Assembly (NCBI GenBank): GCA_934754655.1 | Contig: CAKVIC010000011.1 | Span: 21,077 to 85,076, forward strand | Length of the DNA: 64,000 bases | Reading direction: 5' to 3' | Source of the DNA: an uncultured Candidatus Melainabacteria bacterium | Lineage (GTDB): Bacteria; Cyanobacteriota; Vampirovibrionia; Gastranaerophilales; Gastranaerophilaceae | Shown: positions 17,584 through 26,870 of the stretch, piece by piece | Layout of the letters: each line of letters opens with the position of its first letter | Numbering within the stretch: the stretch's first letter is position 1 | Notes under the pieces: generated by a model | What the model was told of the DNA's origin: nothing | What the model saw: only the letters and a program-made list of their open reading frames with translations | Databases searched by the model: none | Program-made: the position numbers and the translations under genes

Positions 17584-18843
17584 ATGAAAAAGTTTTATTT
17601 AAAATCAATGGGTTGCAAATCCAATCAATTTGAAGGTCAAATTGTCGCACAAGAACTATCAAAAAACGGTTATTCTCAAGTTAACGACACAAAAAATGCT
17701 AATTTTTATATTTTAAATTCTTGTTCCGTTACCCATAAAAGCGACAATGAAGCCTTATATTTATTGCGTCACGCGCATTCTTTAGGTTTAAAAACCATTT
17801 TAACAGGATGCATTGCCCAAATCGAAAAAGAGAAACTTCTTCAAGAGCCTTACATTGATTATGTTTTTGGCAATCAAGATAAATTTAATATTGCAAATTT
17901 AATTGAAGCTGATGAAAAAATCGCAATAAAAGATTTGATGTCAGAAACAAATTTTTACAACATAACACTTGATGACACTACAAAAACCAGAATGAGTTTA
18001 AAAATTCAAGACGGTTGCGATAACAGATGTTCCTACTGCATAATCCCATTCGGACGTGGAAAATCTCGTAGCGCAGATTCAGATTTCATCATAAATGAAA
18101 TAAACAGATATTCACAAAATGGATACAAAGAGGTTGTACTAACCGGAATTCACATCGGACTTTGGGGTAAAGATTTTGGCAAAACGCTTTTAGATTTATT
18201 AATAAATATTGAAAAAAATACAACAATAAATCGTTATCGTTTAGGTTCTTTAAACCCTTTTGAAATAAATAATGAAATGCTAGATTTTTTACAAACAAGC
18301 GAAAAATTCTGTCCACATTTTCACCTATCGCTTCAATCTGCGTGCAACAAAACCTTAAAAAATATGAATCGACATTACAGTGTTGAGTTTTATCTTGACC
18401 AAATCGAAGATATTACAAAAAGATTTAACAAGCCGTTTTTAGGAAGTGATATTATTGCAGGTTTTGCCGGCGAAACTGAAGAAGATTTTTATACAACAGT
18501 CGAAAATCTAAAAAAATCAAAGCTTAGCTGTATTCACACCTTTCCTTATTCAATCAGAAAAGGTACAGTAGCTGAAAAAATGCCAAATCATTTGTCGGAC
18601 AAAGTCAAAGAGGAACGCGCAAATATAATCAAACAAATATCAAAAGAAAAACTCTCTGCATTTTTAAATTCAAATATTGGCGAAACCCAAGAGGTTTTGA
18701 TAGAAAAGAAGAAGGACAAAAAAACAGGTCTATACAAAGGTCTTACGCGAAATTACATCAAAGTATTGCTCCAAGATGGAGAATTTAACTCTTTAAAAAA
18801 CATAACGCTAAAAAATCTACAAGGCGACCTTTTTGTTGAATAA
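17584..18843 (+). CDS. mtaB: tRNA t6A37 methylthiotransferase MtaB
   Basis: This 419-aa radical-SAM enzyme adds a methylthio group to N6-threonylcarbamoyladenosine at position 37 of ANN-decoding tRNAs. The N-terminal UPF0004 domain supplies three cysteines for the auxiliary 4Fe-4S cluster (MGCKSNQFE, LNSCSVTHKSD, LTGCIAQ). The radical-SAM motif is CDNRCSYCIIPFGRGKSRS near residue 147, and a C-terminal TRAM-like domain follows (EVLIEKKKDKKTGLYKG). The GCKSNQFE and SVTHKSD sequences separate it from MiaB and RimO. A paralogous enzyme, RimO, is encoded at 36376. Confidence 0.93.
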   Translation: MKKFYLKSMGCKSNQFEGQIVAQELSKNGYSQVNDTKNANFYILNSCSVTHKSDNEALYLLRHAHSLGLKTILTGCIAQIEKEKLLQEPYIDYVFGNQDKFNIANLIEADEKIAIKDLMSETNFYNITLDDTTKTRMSLKIQDGCDNRCSYCIIPFGRGKSRSADSDFIINEINRYSQNGYKEVVLTGIHIGLWGKDFGKTLLDLLINIEKNTTINRYRLGSLNPFEINNEMLDFLQTSEKFCPHFHLSLQSACNKTLKNMNRHYSVEFYLDQIEDITKRFNKPFLGSDIIAGFAGETEEDFYTTVENLKKSKLSCIHTFPYSIRKGTVAEKMPNHLSDKVKEERANIIKQISKEKLSAFLNSNIGETQEVLIEKKKDKKTGLYKGLTRNYIKVLLQDGEFNSLKNITLKNLQGDLFVE

Positions 18844-18844
18844 A

Positions 18845-19120
18845 TTACATGTGAATATAATATCTATCCACACAAGGTTTTGTTCTTTTACCTACCAAAA
18901 TTTCTTTTGCATGCATTACTATCAACATAACATCTCGCAAACCGGCATCAAGCTCATCAATTAAAATTTGCTTACGTTTGTCAGTATAGAGCATGTGATA
19001 GATGGCAATTCTAAAATACGGATCATCGAAAATTTCAGTAAGTCTTCTTATCAATTCTTTGCCAGTCTTTGTAAGTCTAATAGGCTTAGTTTTTGTATAC
19101 TCTACATCGAAATTCATCAT
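18845..19120 (-). CDS. Hypothetical small helical protein
   Basis: This 91-aa protein has no recognised domain. It appears mostly helical and has charged stretches (GKELIRRLTEIFDDPYFR, DKRKQILIDELDAG) around a moderately hydrophobic VMLIVMHAKEIL segment. Its stop codon lies 1 bp from that of convergent mtaB. The start is uncertain (two consecutive ATGs); a TATATT ends 9 nt before the first, and there is no clear ribosome-binding site. Confidence 0.55.
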   Translation of the reverse strand: MMNFDVEYTKTKPIRLTKTGKELIRRLTEIFDDPYFRIAIYHMLYTDKRKQILIDELDAGLRDVMLIVMHAKEILVGKRTKPCVDRYYIHM

Positions 19121-19207
19121 AACAATTTGAATATATAAAAAACTTAACTTACAGTCTATTACCCAGTCGACTTATATATAAAAATAATTAAGTCCCACAA
19201 ATAACAA

Positions 19208-20104
19208 TTATAAGCTTAGCGCATTAGCTTCTTCATATTGCTCAATTACACTATGAACATAATTGTAATACTCGTTTTTATTACCATATTTTTCTATATG
19301 TTTAAGTAAGTTCTCTTTTGAAATAAAACCTTGATTAAGCGCGATTTCTTCCAAGCAAGCGATTTTCACCCCTTTGTTTAACTCCATAGTTTGAACAAAT
19401 ACGCTGGCTTGCAACATTGAATCGTGCGTACCGGTATCAAGCCATGCAAAACCTCTTCCTAAAGTTTCAACATTTAATAAATTCTTTTCCAAATATATTT
19501 TGTTTAAATCAGTTATTTCCAATTCGCCACGTGCAGACGGTTGCAATGTTTTTGCGTATTCACAAACATTTTGGTCATAAAAATACAAACCTGTTACCGC
19601 ATAATTTGAACGTGGATTTTTTGGCTTCTCTTCTAAAGAAATCGCCTTTTTATTTTTATCAAATTCAACAATTCCAAAACGTTCAGGATCTTTTACAGTG
19701 TATGAAAATACAGTTGCTCCAATATTTTTCTTTATAGAATTTTTCATTATAGTTGAAAATCCGTGACCGTGGAAAATATTATCACCTAAAATTAATGCAA
19801 CATCATCATTCGCAATAAAATCTTCGCCAATCAAAAAAGCATCAGCAATTCCCTTTTGAACATATTGGATTTTATAATGCAAATTTAAACCAAATTGCGA
19901 ACCATCTCCAAGCAACTTTATAAAATTGTCATAATCCGTTTCATTAGTAATAATTAAAATATCATTAATCCCTGCAAGCATAAGAGTTGAAAGCGGATAA
20001 TATATCATCGGTTTGTCATAAATCGGTAATAAAATTTTTGATATAGGTTGAGATGCCGGATATAAACGCGTACCTGCTCCACCTGCTAAAACTATTCCTT
20101 TCAT
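19208..20104 (-). CDS. rfbA: Glucose-1-phosphate thymidylyltransferase
   Basis: RfbA/RmlA (298 aa) makes dTDP-glucose from glucose-1-phosphate and dTTP, the first step to dTDP-rhamnose and other dTDP-sugars for surface polysaccharide. It has the nucleotidyl loop GIVLAGGAGTRLYP at residues 3-16, KILLPIYDKPMIYYPLS, ALILGDNIFHG, GLYFYDQN, LNKIYLEKN and WLDTGTHDSML. The length is normal. A good aggag site precedes it, 8 bp after the thioredoxin-like gene with which it forms an operon. The other rml genes are not in the window; the DegT-type aminotransferase at 53233 may use dTDP-sugars. Confidence 0.95.
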   Translation of the reverse strand: MKGIVLAGGAGTRLYPASQPISKILLPIYDKPMIYYPLSTLMLAGINDILIITNETDYDNFIKLLGDGSQFGLNLHYKIQYVQKGIADAFLIGEDFIANDDVALILGDNIFHGHGFSTIMKNSIKKNIGATVFSYTVKDPERFGIVEFDKNKKAISLEEKPKNPRSNYAVTGLYFYDQNVCEYAKTLQPSARGELEITDLNKIYLEKNLLNVETLGRGFAWLDTGTHDSMLQASVFVQTMELNKGVKIACLEEIALNQGFISKENLLKHIEKYGNKNEYYNYVHSVIEQYEEANALSL

Positions 20105-20112
20105 AATATCTC

Positions 20113-20481
20113 CTATTTTGCAAAATTATCTATAATATTGTTTGCACATGCCAGATTAACAGCACAGCTTGGCTCTAATTCCACCATTTTATTACTATCA
20201 TTTTTTGTAACCGCAACAAATGGTACATACCTCACTCGCCATTTTTTCGCTAAAGAAATTCCATAAGCCGTATCAATATCTACTTTTTCAAATTTGATAT
20301 CTTTGCGCCCAGAATTAACCAATCTATTAAATACAGGGTCAAATCGCTTGCAATAATAACAATTTTTTGAATACAAATATGTTAATACAAAAGAATTTTC
20401 CTGCAAAACTTTTTCGTGAGCACAAACCACTGCGACAAGTGCAAAAACTAAAGCTAAAAATATAAATATTTTTTTACGCAT
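20113..20481 (-). CDS. Exported thioredoxin-like protein with CYYC active site
   Basis: This 122-aa protein has a signal segment (MRKKIFIFLALVFALVAVVCA) and a short thioredoxin fold: YLYSKNCYYCKRFDPVF with a CxxC pair, FEKVDIDTAYGISLAKKWRV, then the cis-proline strand RYVPFVAV. Two more cysteines lie near the C-terminus (EPSCAVNLACANNI). It probably acts as an envelope thiol-disulfide protein, perhaps helping the cysteine-containing pilins encoded nearby (inference). The mRNA seems leaderless. Confidence 0.75.
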   Translation of the reverse strand: MRKKIFIFLALVFALVAVVCAHEKVLQENSFVLTYLYSKNCYYCKRFDPVFNRLVNSGRKDIKFEKVDIDTAYGISLAKKWRVRYVPFVAVTKNDSNKMVELEPSCAVNLACANNIIDNFAK

Positions 20482-20487
20482 AGAAAA

Positions 20488-20517
20488 ATAATAGCACTAA
20501 TTGCTATACTAAGTCAA
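20488..20517 (-). promoter_or_regulatory. Promoter of leaderless thioredoxin-like/rfbA operon
   Basis: On the minus strand TTGACT (20512-20517), 18 bp, TATTAT (20488-20493), then 6 nt to the ATG at 20481. No ribosome-binding site. Confidence 0.65.
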
Positions 20518-20590
20518 TTTTGCACATTAAAATTCGCAAAACCGCAACCTTTTAGCCTTTACACTGTTTTATTATTTTTCTCAACTTCAC

Positions 20591-20615
20591 AAAAAAAAGC
20601 CACCGTTTGGTGGCT
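20591..20615 (-). terminator. Terminator of the pilus operon
   Basis: The stem agccacc/ggtggct with loop gttt is followed on the minus strand by eight T residues. It lies about 35 bp past the usher-like stop codon. Confidence 0.9.
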
Positions 20616-20648
20616 ACACATGTGTTTATTTTGTTAAATAGATTTTTT

Positions 20649-23600
20649 TTATAGAGATAATGTCTTATACTCTAAATCTTGATTTATCACATCGGTCGGA
20701 TTGTAATAATCATAAGGAATAAATATATCGCGATAGCTCATAGTAGGTACTGTATCTAAACCATAAGCTGCAATAAATTTATCATCCAATTGCAAACGGT
20801 ATTTGCCCGGAGCTAAGCCAGAGATATAAAAATCGCCGGTTGAATCTACGGTTGAATAATTAACTTCATTACCGTTTTCATCCAAAATTACAACAACAAA
20901 ATCTGTAATTTTCAGATTTCTATCAAAATCATCAGTAATTTTCAAAACACCAGAAACACTTCCTACAGTACTAGCCAATGGTATTTCGATTTTCGTCGTT
21001 TGACCGCCATCTACACGAATCGTTTGGTGAATAACATCACTATTTAAAGGCGCAACAGTAATTGGTAATTTATCCATATCTATATCGACCTTGTAAACAC
21101 CTCTTTCTAAACTTACAGAATAAGCCCTTCCGCGTTTATTAGTAACTACATTTTCACCAGCCCAACTTGCGATTAGTGGGATATCTTTTATTGGCACATC
21201 AATTCCTTTATCAAACACGCCATTTTGATTTTTATCAATAAATGCAATTGCTTCAAATATACCTTTGTCTAAATCTTCACTACCAATTGATTTAAATCCA
21301 TTATGGAAAAGTTGAAACGCATCATTAAATACAAAATTTACAGAATGTCGGTTTGTTGTCGGCATAAACATGTTATCAATAAAATATCCGCTATTTTGTG
21401 AATACTGATAACCAACGCTCATTGTTTGCCCTGATTTGGCTCTATAACTAACGTTTGCATATAAATCGTTACCGGTTTGTCCATAATATTTAAGTCCCCA
21501 TCCTAAACCAAGCGTAATGTTTTTCCATGCAGGGAATGTGTATCCAAATCTAAATATATTATATCCATTCGTATAACTTCCAGTCTTATAACGCACAAAA
21601 CTATGACCCAACGCAAAACGTCCTTTATTATTAGGAATTGGAACTGTTAAATCGGTGTAATTATCATAATATTTTGATGAATAATTTCTATCTAAAGAAG
21701 TTTGAACATCATATTTTGTATCATACAAGTTTTCACGTCTACCAACTTGCAAATTCGCCCATTTGCCAAAATCACGAGATGCATTTGCTTCATAAAAATA
21801 GTTTTTATTTCTTCCCAAATCATTTTCACCGCGTCTATAAAAGCTATTAAACCTTAATGCTGCAACCTTTGGAATTTTTGTGCTAGCATTTATACTTGCT
21901 TCATCAAACCCGATTGTACCGCCACGGTATTTATGATTCATATTTGAATAATACTTACTATAAGTACCGCCAACAGTTGTTGAATTAAAACCAACACCCA
22001 ACGTTGCCTTTCCACCTGTTCTATCATTTCTTGAAGTTGAATCAGAACTTGCAATATAAAAATCAGGAGAAGTGTGGAAAGCTTCAACCTTTGCTTTAAA
22101 ACCACGAGGTTTTAAATACCCTTTAGAATATTTTGATAAATCTTTTGAATATTCGCCTGTACCTTTTACTATATAACCGGCTTTTGTATTTTCTTCTCTA
22201 ACATCGTGAGCAATACTTGCACCTGCCGTTCCTCTTGCTTTTAAACTAGGATTATCTTTACTTTGCCATTCAACACTGTTTAAAGATGTTGCACCTTCTA
22301 AATAATTAACACTTTTTTGCGTACCTGTAACCAACAAACTATCGTTTGTCGGAACTTTGTATATTAATTTTGTGCTTGATTTCTCATAAATCTTATCCGC
22401 AGTTAATTTTGATTCAAAAGTTACGTTATCTTTTAATCCATGTTGATAATAAGCGCCTGCCGTAACTTTTTTATTATTTCCACGATAAATATCAGAACCA
22501 TCACGGAATAAACGGTTTTGATATCCCCAAACACCGGCATAAACAGAGCCTCTACTTTCTTTTTCAAAAGGTCTGTCACCATATATCGGGTATTTTTCAT
22601 CAGAAATAAGCTCTACAGTGCCGTCCTCATTAATTTCTTCTAATTTAATACTTTTAACAGGGTTTGGGAGCTTAACGTCTTTTAAAGAATAATAACCGGC
22701 ATACGTGCTTAACATCATTGGCTCTAAATCATTTACGGTAAGGCGAACCATACTTGTTGGTTTTACATAACCGTGCAAATCTTGCGGATTTTCTCTATCA
22801 TAATCATAATTCCAAACTTGAGCACCAAAAATATTTGTACCAATTTGCGCGTCACCGTCACTTCTACCTCTAACACGACCCAATTCATACCAATAAGACT
22901 TACCGTCTTTTTTAGTAGTTAGTTTATTTGCATAAGTTCCGGTTAAACCGCCAAACATAAATGCTTGATTTCTGTAATTATATTCAGTTGCTTCAATACG
23001 GTATTTACCGCCCATAACATTACCATTAATACTAAGTTGCGTACTTCCGGTAAAAGTATCATTAATTTGAGTATTGCCCGTTTGAAATTTTGTTGACATA
23101 TTGTCACTTAACATGTAACTATGCAACCCTACATTGTTAAGTGTAATTTTACCAGGTTTTTTAGGTGCTATTATGTTTTGATATGCTTTAGGACCTTTAT
23201 CCTCTTCTGATAAAATATTATTATTAGCAAGAATCGGGATATCTCTATCTACTTGCGCAACCAATGAAAGTGTTTCAAAATCTGTACCTAATTTTATATT
23301 CATAATTTTTGAAACAGTTTCAGGGGTTAAATAAGCTTCATTAATAACTCCATCCATAATTCCTGCTGTTAAGAAAATTGGAGCTTTATCCGAAATCAAA
23401 TAATCCTCAACATACACACCTTTTTGATTAATAACACCTTGTTTGCCATCAGTCGTTTTAAACCCAATAATTTTGTCGGCCCTGTTTGCACTATATTCAA
23501 TATTAAATAGATTCGCTAATTGTTTAAATGGAACAAGAATTTTTGAGTCATCAGTAATAACAACTTCTACGTCAACATAAGCTAAATTATTGATGTTAAC

Positions 23601-23693
23601 ATAAGAAATTGTTGATTCACTAGCTAGCACTGTACCGGTTAAGTACGCGCTCAGCAAAGTTACTATTAATAATTTCTTGACTCTATCTAACAT
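20649..23693 (-). CDS. Outer-membrane usher-like protein of an archaic-type chaperone-usher system
   Basis: This 1014-aa protein has a signal peptide (MLDRVKKLLIVTLLSAYLTGTVLA). An N-terminal module (about residues 40-130) resembles the copper-amine-oxidase-like/archaic-usher domain (ILVPFKQLANLFNIEY). Then come a plug/E-set-like part with VRLTVNDLEPM, a very long central region of alternating polar and aromatic strands typical of a beta-barrel (about 200-790), and two C-terminal beta-sandwich domains: FIDKNQNGVFDKGIDVPI, and a carboxypeptidase-regulatory-like repeat DGQFYISGLAPGKYRLQL-type (here STGDFYISGLAPGKYR). It should export and assemble the pilins encoded just upstream. A 203-bp gap with a hairpin separates it from them. 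Confidence 0.7.
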   Translation of the reverse strand: MLDRVKKLLIVTLLSAYLTGTVLASESTISYVNINNLAYVDVEVVITDDSKILVPFKQLANLFNIEYSANRADKIIGFKTTDGKQGVINQKGVYVEDYLISDKAPIFLTAGIMDGVINEAYLTPETVSKIMNIKLGTDFETLSLVAQVDRDIPILANNNILSEEDKGPKAYQNIIAPKKPGKITLNNVGLHSYMLSDNMSTKFQTGNTQINDTFTGSTQLSINGNVMGGKYRIEATEYNYRNQAFMFGGLTGTYANKLTTKKDGKSYWYELGRVRGRSDGDAQIGTNIFGAQVWNYDYDRENPQDLHGYVKPTSMVRLTVNDLEPMMLSTYAGYYSLKDVKLPNPVKSIKLEEINEDGTVELISDEKYPIYGDRPFEKESRGSVYAGVWGYQNRLFRDGSDIYRGNNKKVTAGAYYQHGLKDNVTFESKLTADKIYEKSSTKLIYKVPTNDSLLVTGTQKSVNYLEGATSLNSVEWQSKDNPSLKARGTAGASIAHDVREENTKAGYIVKGTGEYSKDLSKYSKGYLKPRGFKAKVEAFHTSPDFYIASSDSTSRNDRTGGKATLGVGFNSTTVGGTYSKYYSNMNHKYRGGTIGFDEASINASTKIPKVAALRFNSFYRRGENDLGRNKNYFYEANASRDFGKWANLQVGRRENLYDTKYDVQTSLDRNYSSKYYDNYTDLTVPIPNNKGRFALGHSFVRYKTGSYTNGYNIFRFGYTFPAWKNITLGLGWGLKYYGQTGNDLYANVSYRAKSGQTMSVGYQYSQNSGYFIDNMFMPTTNRHSVNFVFNDAFQLFHNGFKSIGSEDLDKGIFEAIAFIDKNQNGVFDKGIDVPIKDIPLIASWAGENVVTNKRGRAYSVSLERGVYKVDIDMDKLPITVAPLNSDVIHQTIRVDGGQTTKIEIPLASTVGSVSGVLKITDDFDRNLKITDFVVVILDENGNEVNYSTVDSTGDFYISGLAPGKYRLQLDDKFIAAYGLDTVPTMSYRDIFIPYDYYNPTDVINQDLEYKTLSL

Positions 23694-23873
23694 TTCTATT
23701 TAACTTTATTTCTCAACCTACTCGGATTTTCTACAACCGAATCTTTTATTTGTCTTTCTTTTTATTTATCTCTTTTCTATTGCTGTTGAGAAATTTCCTT
23801 TTCCTTTAAGGTTTAGTTCCATTTTCAAGCATTCCGTGCTTGAGATATTTTCTATTTAACTTTTCTATTTAAC
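23693..23873 (-). repeat. Three copies of a 12-mer between pilin and usher genes
   Basis: GTTAAATAGAAA (minus strand) occurs at 23862-23873 and 23849-23860, one base apart, and at 23693-23704, where its last base overlaps the usher start codon. The whole gap is purine-rich on the coding strand. It may be an mRNA-processing or translational control region. Confidence 0.55.
23825..23843 (-). promoter_or_regulatory. Intra-operon hairpin, possible attenuator or mRNA-stability stem
   Basis: A 7-bp perfect stem (tcaagca/tgcttga, loop ttccg) lies between the pilin genes and the usher gene and is not followed by a T-run on the coding strand. Such hairpins often protect upstream pilin mRNA, giving more pilin than usher. 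Confidence 0.45.
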
Positions 23874-23896
23874 TTGTTTTTTATTTTTGATTTTAT

Positions 23897-24511
23897 CTAT
23901 ATTTTAGGTGTTACAGTCAAAGTCACTGTAGTTTGGTAAGTCCCAGCTTCATCTTGCCCATGATTAAAAGTTCCACCCACCGGTGTTGCACTTACTGTAT
24001 GCGTAAATGTTGCATTAGTCGCATTATTCGTTTTAATTACAAAACAATCGCCATAAGTTTTATAATTATTGGTAAAAGTTGATTCCATTGGGCTTGTAAT
24101 TGTCGTTGATACAGGATATGCAATTACATTGAAATTTCTTGAACCACCTGATTTCGCATCATTAATAGCTTGTTCAGTCGGTGGATTTTGAATATGCCCA
24201 AATAAAATACAATTTGTTCCATACGCAGAAACCGGACCATTAGCTGAATTTATACTTGATGTAACAGTAAAATCGTAATCATCATCTGTACCATTTGTAA
24301 CGATATCATATATTGTTAATAAGTTTCTATTCAAAACTCCATTAACATCAACACTCGCATTTTCTGCTGAAGCTGCCGACTTTTGAACAGAAACGGTAGG
24401 CGAAACAGACAATATAATTGTCTGTTCCGCATCTTCCGCATAAGTTTTTGCCGTAAACATCGTTACGGTTAAGAAAATTATTAAAAGTTTTAATAAATTT
24501 CTTTTATTCAT
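23897..24511 (-). CDS. Secreted pilin-like subunit 2
   Basis: This 204-aa protein has a signal peptide (NLLKLLIIFLTVTMFTAKTYA). The mature part is beta-rich, with two cysteines (GTNCILFGH and GDCFVIK) that may form a disulfide. The C-terminus reads HGQDEAGTYQTTVTLTVTPKI, much like the final strand of SCPU-type/archaic pilins (GTYxDTVTVTV), the strand contacted by the chaperone. It is paralogous to the neighbouring protein at 24522: both end in a T..(D)E.GTY...T.T.T pattern. The gap between the two genes is 10 bp. Confidence 0.7.
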   Translation of the reverse strand: MNKRNLLKLLIIFLTVTMFTAKTYAEDAEQTIILSVSPTVSVQKSAASAENASVDVNGVLNRNLLTIYDIVTNGTDDDYDFTVTSSINSANGPVSAYGTNCILFGHIQNPPTEQAINDAKSGGSRNFNVIAYPVSTTITSPMESTFTNNYKTYGDCFVIKTNNATNATFTHTVSATPVGGTFNHGQDEAGTYQTTVTLTVTPKI

Positions 24512-24521
24512 TTATTCTCAC

Positions 24522-25154
24522 CTATATAGCAATTTCTGTCATTGTTAATGTTGCTTTGTATGTACCCATTTCATCATGAGTTGAGAAAGTTGTTCCTTCT
24601 GCTGCAATACCTGAAGTGTATTTGAAATCATAAATACCATTTTTTAAAGTATAAGTGACTTCATTAGAAGCGAACACAGGAGAACCTTGAATAGCAGCTG
24701 GAGTTGAAGAATCAGGTGTAATTGTCGGAGTTAATTTAAACGCAATACAATTAGGGTTTTCTGAAACTGCACTCAATGCACCACAAGAAGCTATTTGAGC
24801 TGTAGTTGGTTTAACTGTTTCATTTGATAATACAATAATAGGTGCTGTTTCATCACCAAACAAAGCTGGAGCACTAGCCGCACCGTCAGCAGGAGCTGAA
24901 GCTGATAATTTAATTTGTTTTCCGTTATAATTTGTAATTACGCGGAAACTTGAAACCATTGCTTCGTTCAAAGTAATTTGAGAATAATCATCGTCAAATG
25001 TTGCACTTTTAGCAGACGGGCTTGTAGTTGTAATGTTAATAAATTCAGGAACATTGATTTGCAAATTTGAACTTGCTGTACCTGATGCCGCAAAAGATGC
25101 TGGTGCTAACATCATTGCTGCAAGGGCGATTAGTAAAAATTTTGTGATTTTCAT
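24522..25154 (-). CDS. Secreted pilin-like subunit 1
   Basis: This 210-aa protein has a clear signal peptide (MKITKFLLIALAAMMLAPASFA) followed by a short polar segment able to act as a donor strand (SSNLQINVPEFINIT). The body is Ser/Thr/Ala-rich and beta-predicted. Two cysteines (IASCGALSAVSENPNC) may be bridged, and the terminal strand is THDEMGTYKATLTMTEIAI. The last residues match its paralogue at 23897. An aaggaagg ribosome-binding site is strong, consistent with a major subunit. It follows the chaperone gene after 29 bp. Confidence 0.7.
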   Translation of the reverse strand: MKITKFLLIALAAMMLAPASFAASGTASSNLQINVPEFINITTTSPSAKSATFDDDYSQITLNEAMVSSFRVITNYNGKQIKLSASAPADGAASAPALFGDETAPIIVLSNETVKPTTAQIASCGALSAVSENPNCIAFKLTPTITPDSSTPAAIQGSPVFASNEVTYTLKNGIYDFKYTSGIAAEGTTFSTHDEMGTYKATLTMTEIAI

Positions 25155-25183
25155 AGGGTAAACCTTCCTTTCATGTTTTTGTT

Positions 25184-26005
25184 CTACAATTCACTATTTG
25201 CTATATTAAATATTGTTTCTTTCTTTACATTTTTTCGATTGCCGTTACCGTCAGTATACGTCATTACTGCTCGCACTGTGTATTCACCCGGCTCTGTTAC
25301 ATTTTTTAAATTCATTTTTTGAATATCTACGTGGTAATTATTTTCGCCCACGACTTTTTCATCTAAACCATATTCGCAAACTAATTTTTTACCTCTTATA
25401 ACTTGTACTCTAGTATTACATCTGATTTTTGCGTTACCTTTTGATAAGATTTTCATCTTTGTATAATAACCGTCTTTTTGTTTTATAACTTCAAAAGTTT
25501 CAATTTCACCGACTTTATTAACTTTACCTTTATCAACATAGATTGGAACACCAACCCTTGTTTTCACAAGTAATTGAGCGCCAATACCATCAGTAAGAGG
25601 CATTGCATATTCTTGCGGATTAACATCTTCTATATAAAGCATAGCACGGCTTTCGCCGTCAGGTAACGTATTTATGTTTGCAATATTAACTCGTAATTTT
25701 TGGGATTTTCCAGGAGCAACAGTAAATTCTGATGGCACAAAACGGACTTTTTTTGCAATATTTTGTGGCTCGTCAGATTTATCAACCAAAACAACTTCTG
25801 CTTTTTCATTAATTTTAAAATAACCTGTGTACGCTTTAAATCTCATTGGCTTTTGCGCATCACCTTTTATCTCAATAGCAGTTGTTGCGTAATTTGTTTT
25901 AACTTTATTTACATCAATTTCTAATTTTGTCGGAGAAACCCCAATTGACGCCATTGCTGGCGCACATATCATTATACCTATTAATAAACTCAATAACTTT
26001 TTCAT
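25184..26005 (-). CDS. Periplasmic pilus-assembly chaperone
   Basis: This 273-aa protein has a signal peptide ending in APAMA and a PapD-like two-domain Ig fold. Domain 1 starts IGVSPTKLEIDV and contains VRFVPSEFTVAPGKSQKLRVNI (G1-strand region) and the conserved DGESRAMLYIEDV. Domain 2 starts at about residue 160. Such chaperones fold pilin subunits and cap their groove in the periplasm. It is longer than enterobacterial PapD (about 230 aa), as in archaic systems. The start codon lies 1 bp after the previous gene's stop, so translation is coupled. Confidence 0.8.
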   Translation of the reverse strand: MKKLLSLLIGIMICAPAMASIGVSPTKLEIDVNKVKTNYATTAIEIKGDAQKPMRFKAYTGYFKINEKAEVVLVDKSDEPQNIAKKVRFVPSEFTVAPGKSQKLRVNIANINTLPDGESRAMLYIEDVNPQEYAMPLTDGIGAQLLVKTRVGVPIYVDKGKVNKVGEIETFEVIKQKDGYYTKMKILSKGNAKIRCNTRVQVIRGKKLVCEYGLDEKVVGENNYHVDIQKMNLKNVTEPGEYTVRAVMTYTDGNGNRKNVKKETIFNIANSEL

Positions 26006-26006
26006 C

Positions 26007-26870
26007 CTACCCCCTGTCCTCTCTCAACATGTACCGGATTTTGTTTTCATAACTTCCTGCTCTTAACGGTTTTCCATCTTCATTTTCAATAGAATATTCA
26101 ACCGTTACAAATTCGTTATTTGCAGGCGCTTTTCCTTTTGCAAGAATAATTTCTCGTCCTTGTTTTAATAAAACTCTTTCCTGTAAACGTTCTCTAACGT
26201 TAGTTGAGCCACTAATTGTTCTAACGTAATAATTACATTTTGTATCATCAAAATTATCTGTGTTTAAATACAAAATCCAATCAGCATTAGAATTTACATA
26301 AACCATCGGAGATGTTGTATTTACAACGCGCTTTGTTTTATTAATTATTTCATTTGCACCTACATTAATTGTCGGAATTTGACCGTGTAAATTCACTTGT
26401 TGCACAGTTGGAACAATAAATTGCAAATTAAAATTTGAAGTACAAACAATCTCTTGAGTATCAACATCAGTTGCTTGAATTTCAAAATTCATATTATAAA
26501 TTCCTGCCGGAACCATACCGTAATCACGAATTCTCGCAGTCATATTATGCGGAATTCCACCCATTTTGATTCCACGAAAAACATTTGAATACTCATTATA
26601 TCTTAAATAAACATCCTCACTATTATTATTTATAAACAAATAACGCAAAGGTATTCGAACTTTTCCATCAATACTTTGTAACTCCTCTTCTAAAGGTCTA
26701 ACTGCGATATCATACACCCCATCATCATTACTATTAAACACCAAATGACGCTCTACAGTTTGCTGATACGCACGAGTTTCCCCCTGATAATCAACAATTA
26801 TCATAGAAGCGGTTGCTTGTACGCACGCAAACAGAGTAAATATAAGTGTTGTAAGTAAAAGCTTTTTCAT
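26007..26870 (-). CDS. Secreted pilus-operon protein, probable tip or minor subunit
   Basis: This 287-aa protein starts with MKKLLLTTLIFTLFACVQATA, so I prefer the ATG at 26870 to upstream in-frame codons. The mature protein is beta-rich: VDYQGETRAYQQTVERHLVF, IPLRYLFINNNSEDVYLRYNEYSN, and a C-terminal GSYENKIRYMLRED, again the G..Y...I.Y pattern of a final pilin strand. Two cysteines lie at IVCTSNF and TKCNYYV. It is the first gene of the chaperone-usher operon, so a tip adhesin or first-secreted subunit fits, though a second chaperone-like protein is possible. Confidence 0.6.
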   Translation of the reverse strand: MKKLLLTTLIFTLFACVQATASMIIVDYQGETRAYQQTVERHLVFNSNDDGVYDIAVRPLEEELQSIDGKVRIPLRYLFINNNSEDVYLRYNEYSNVFRGIKMGGIPHNMTARIRDYGMVPAGIYNMNFEIQATDVDTQEIVCTSNFNLQFIVPTVQQVNLHGQIPTINVGANEIINKTKRVVNTTSPMVYVNSNADWILYLNTDNFDDTKCNYYVRTISGSTNVRERLQERVLLKQGREIILAKGKAPANNEFVTVEYSIENEDGKPLRAGSYENKIRYMLREDRG

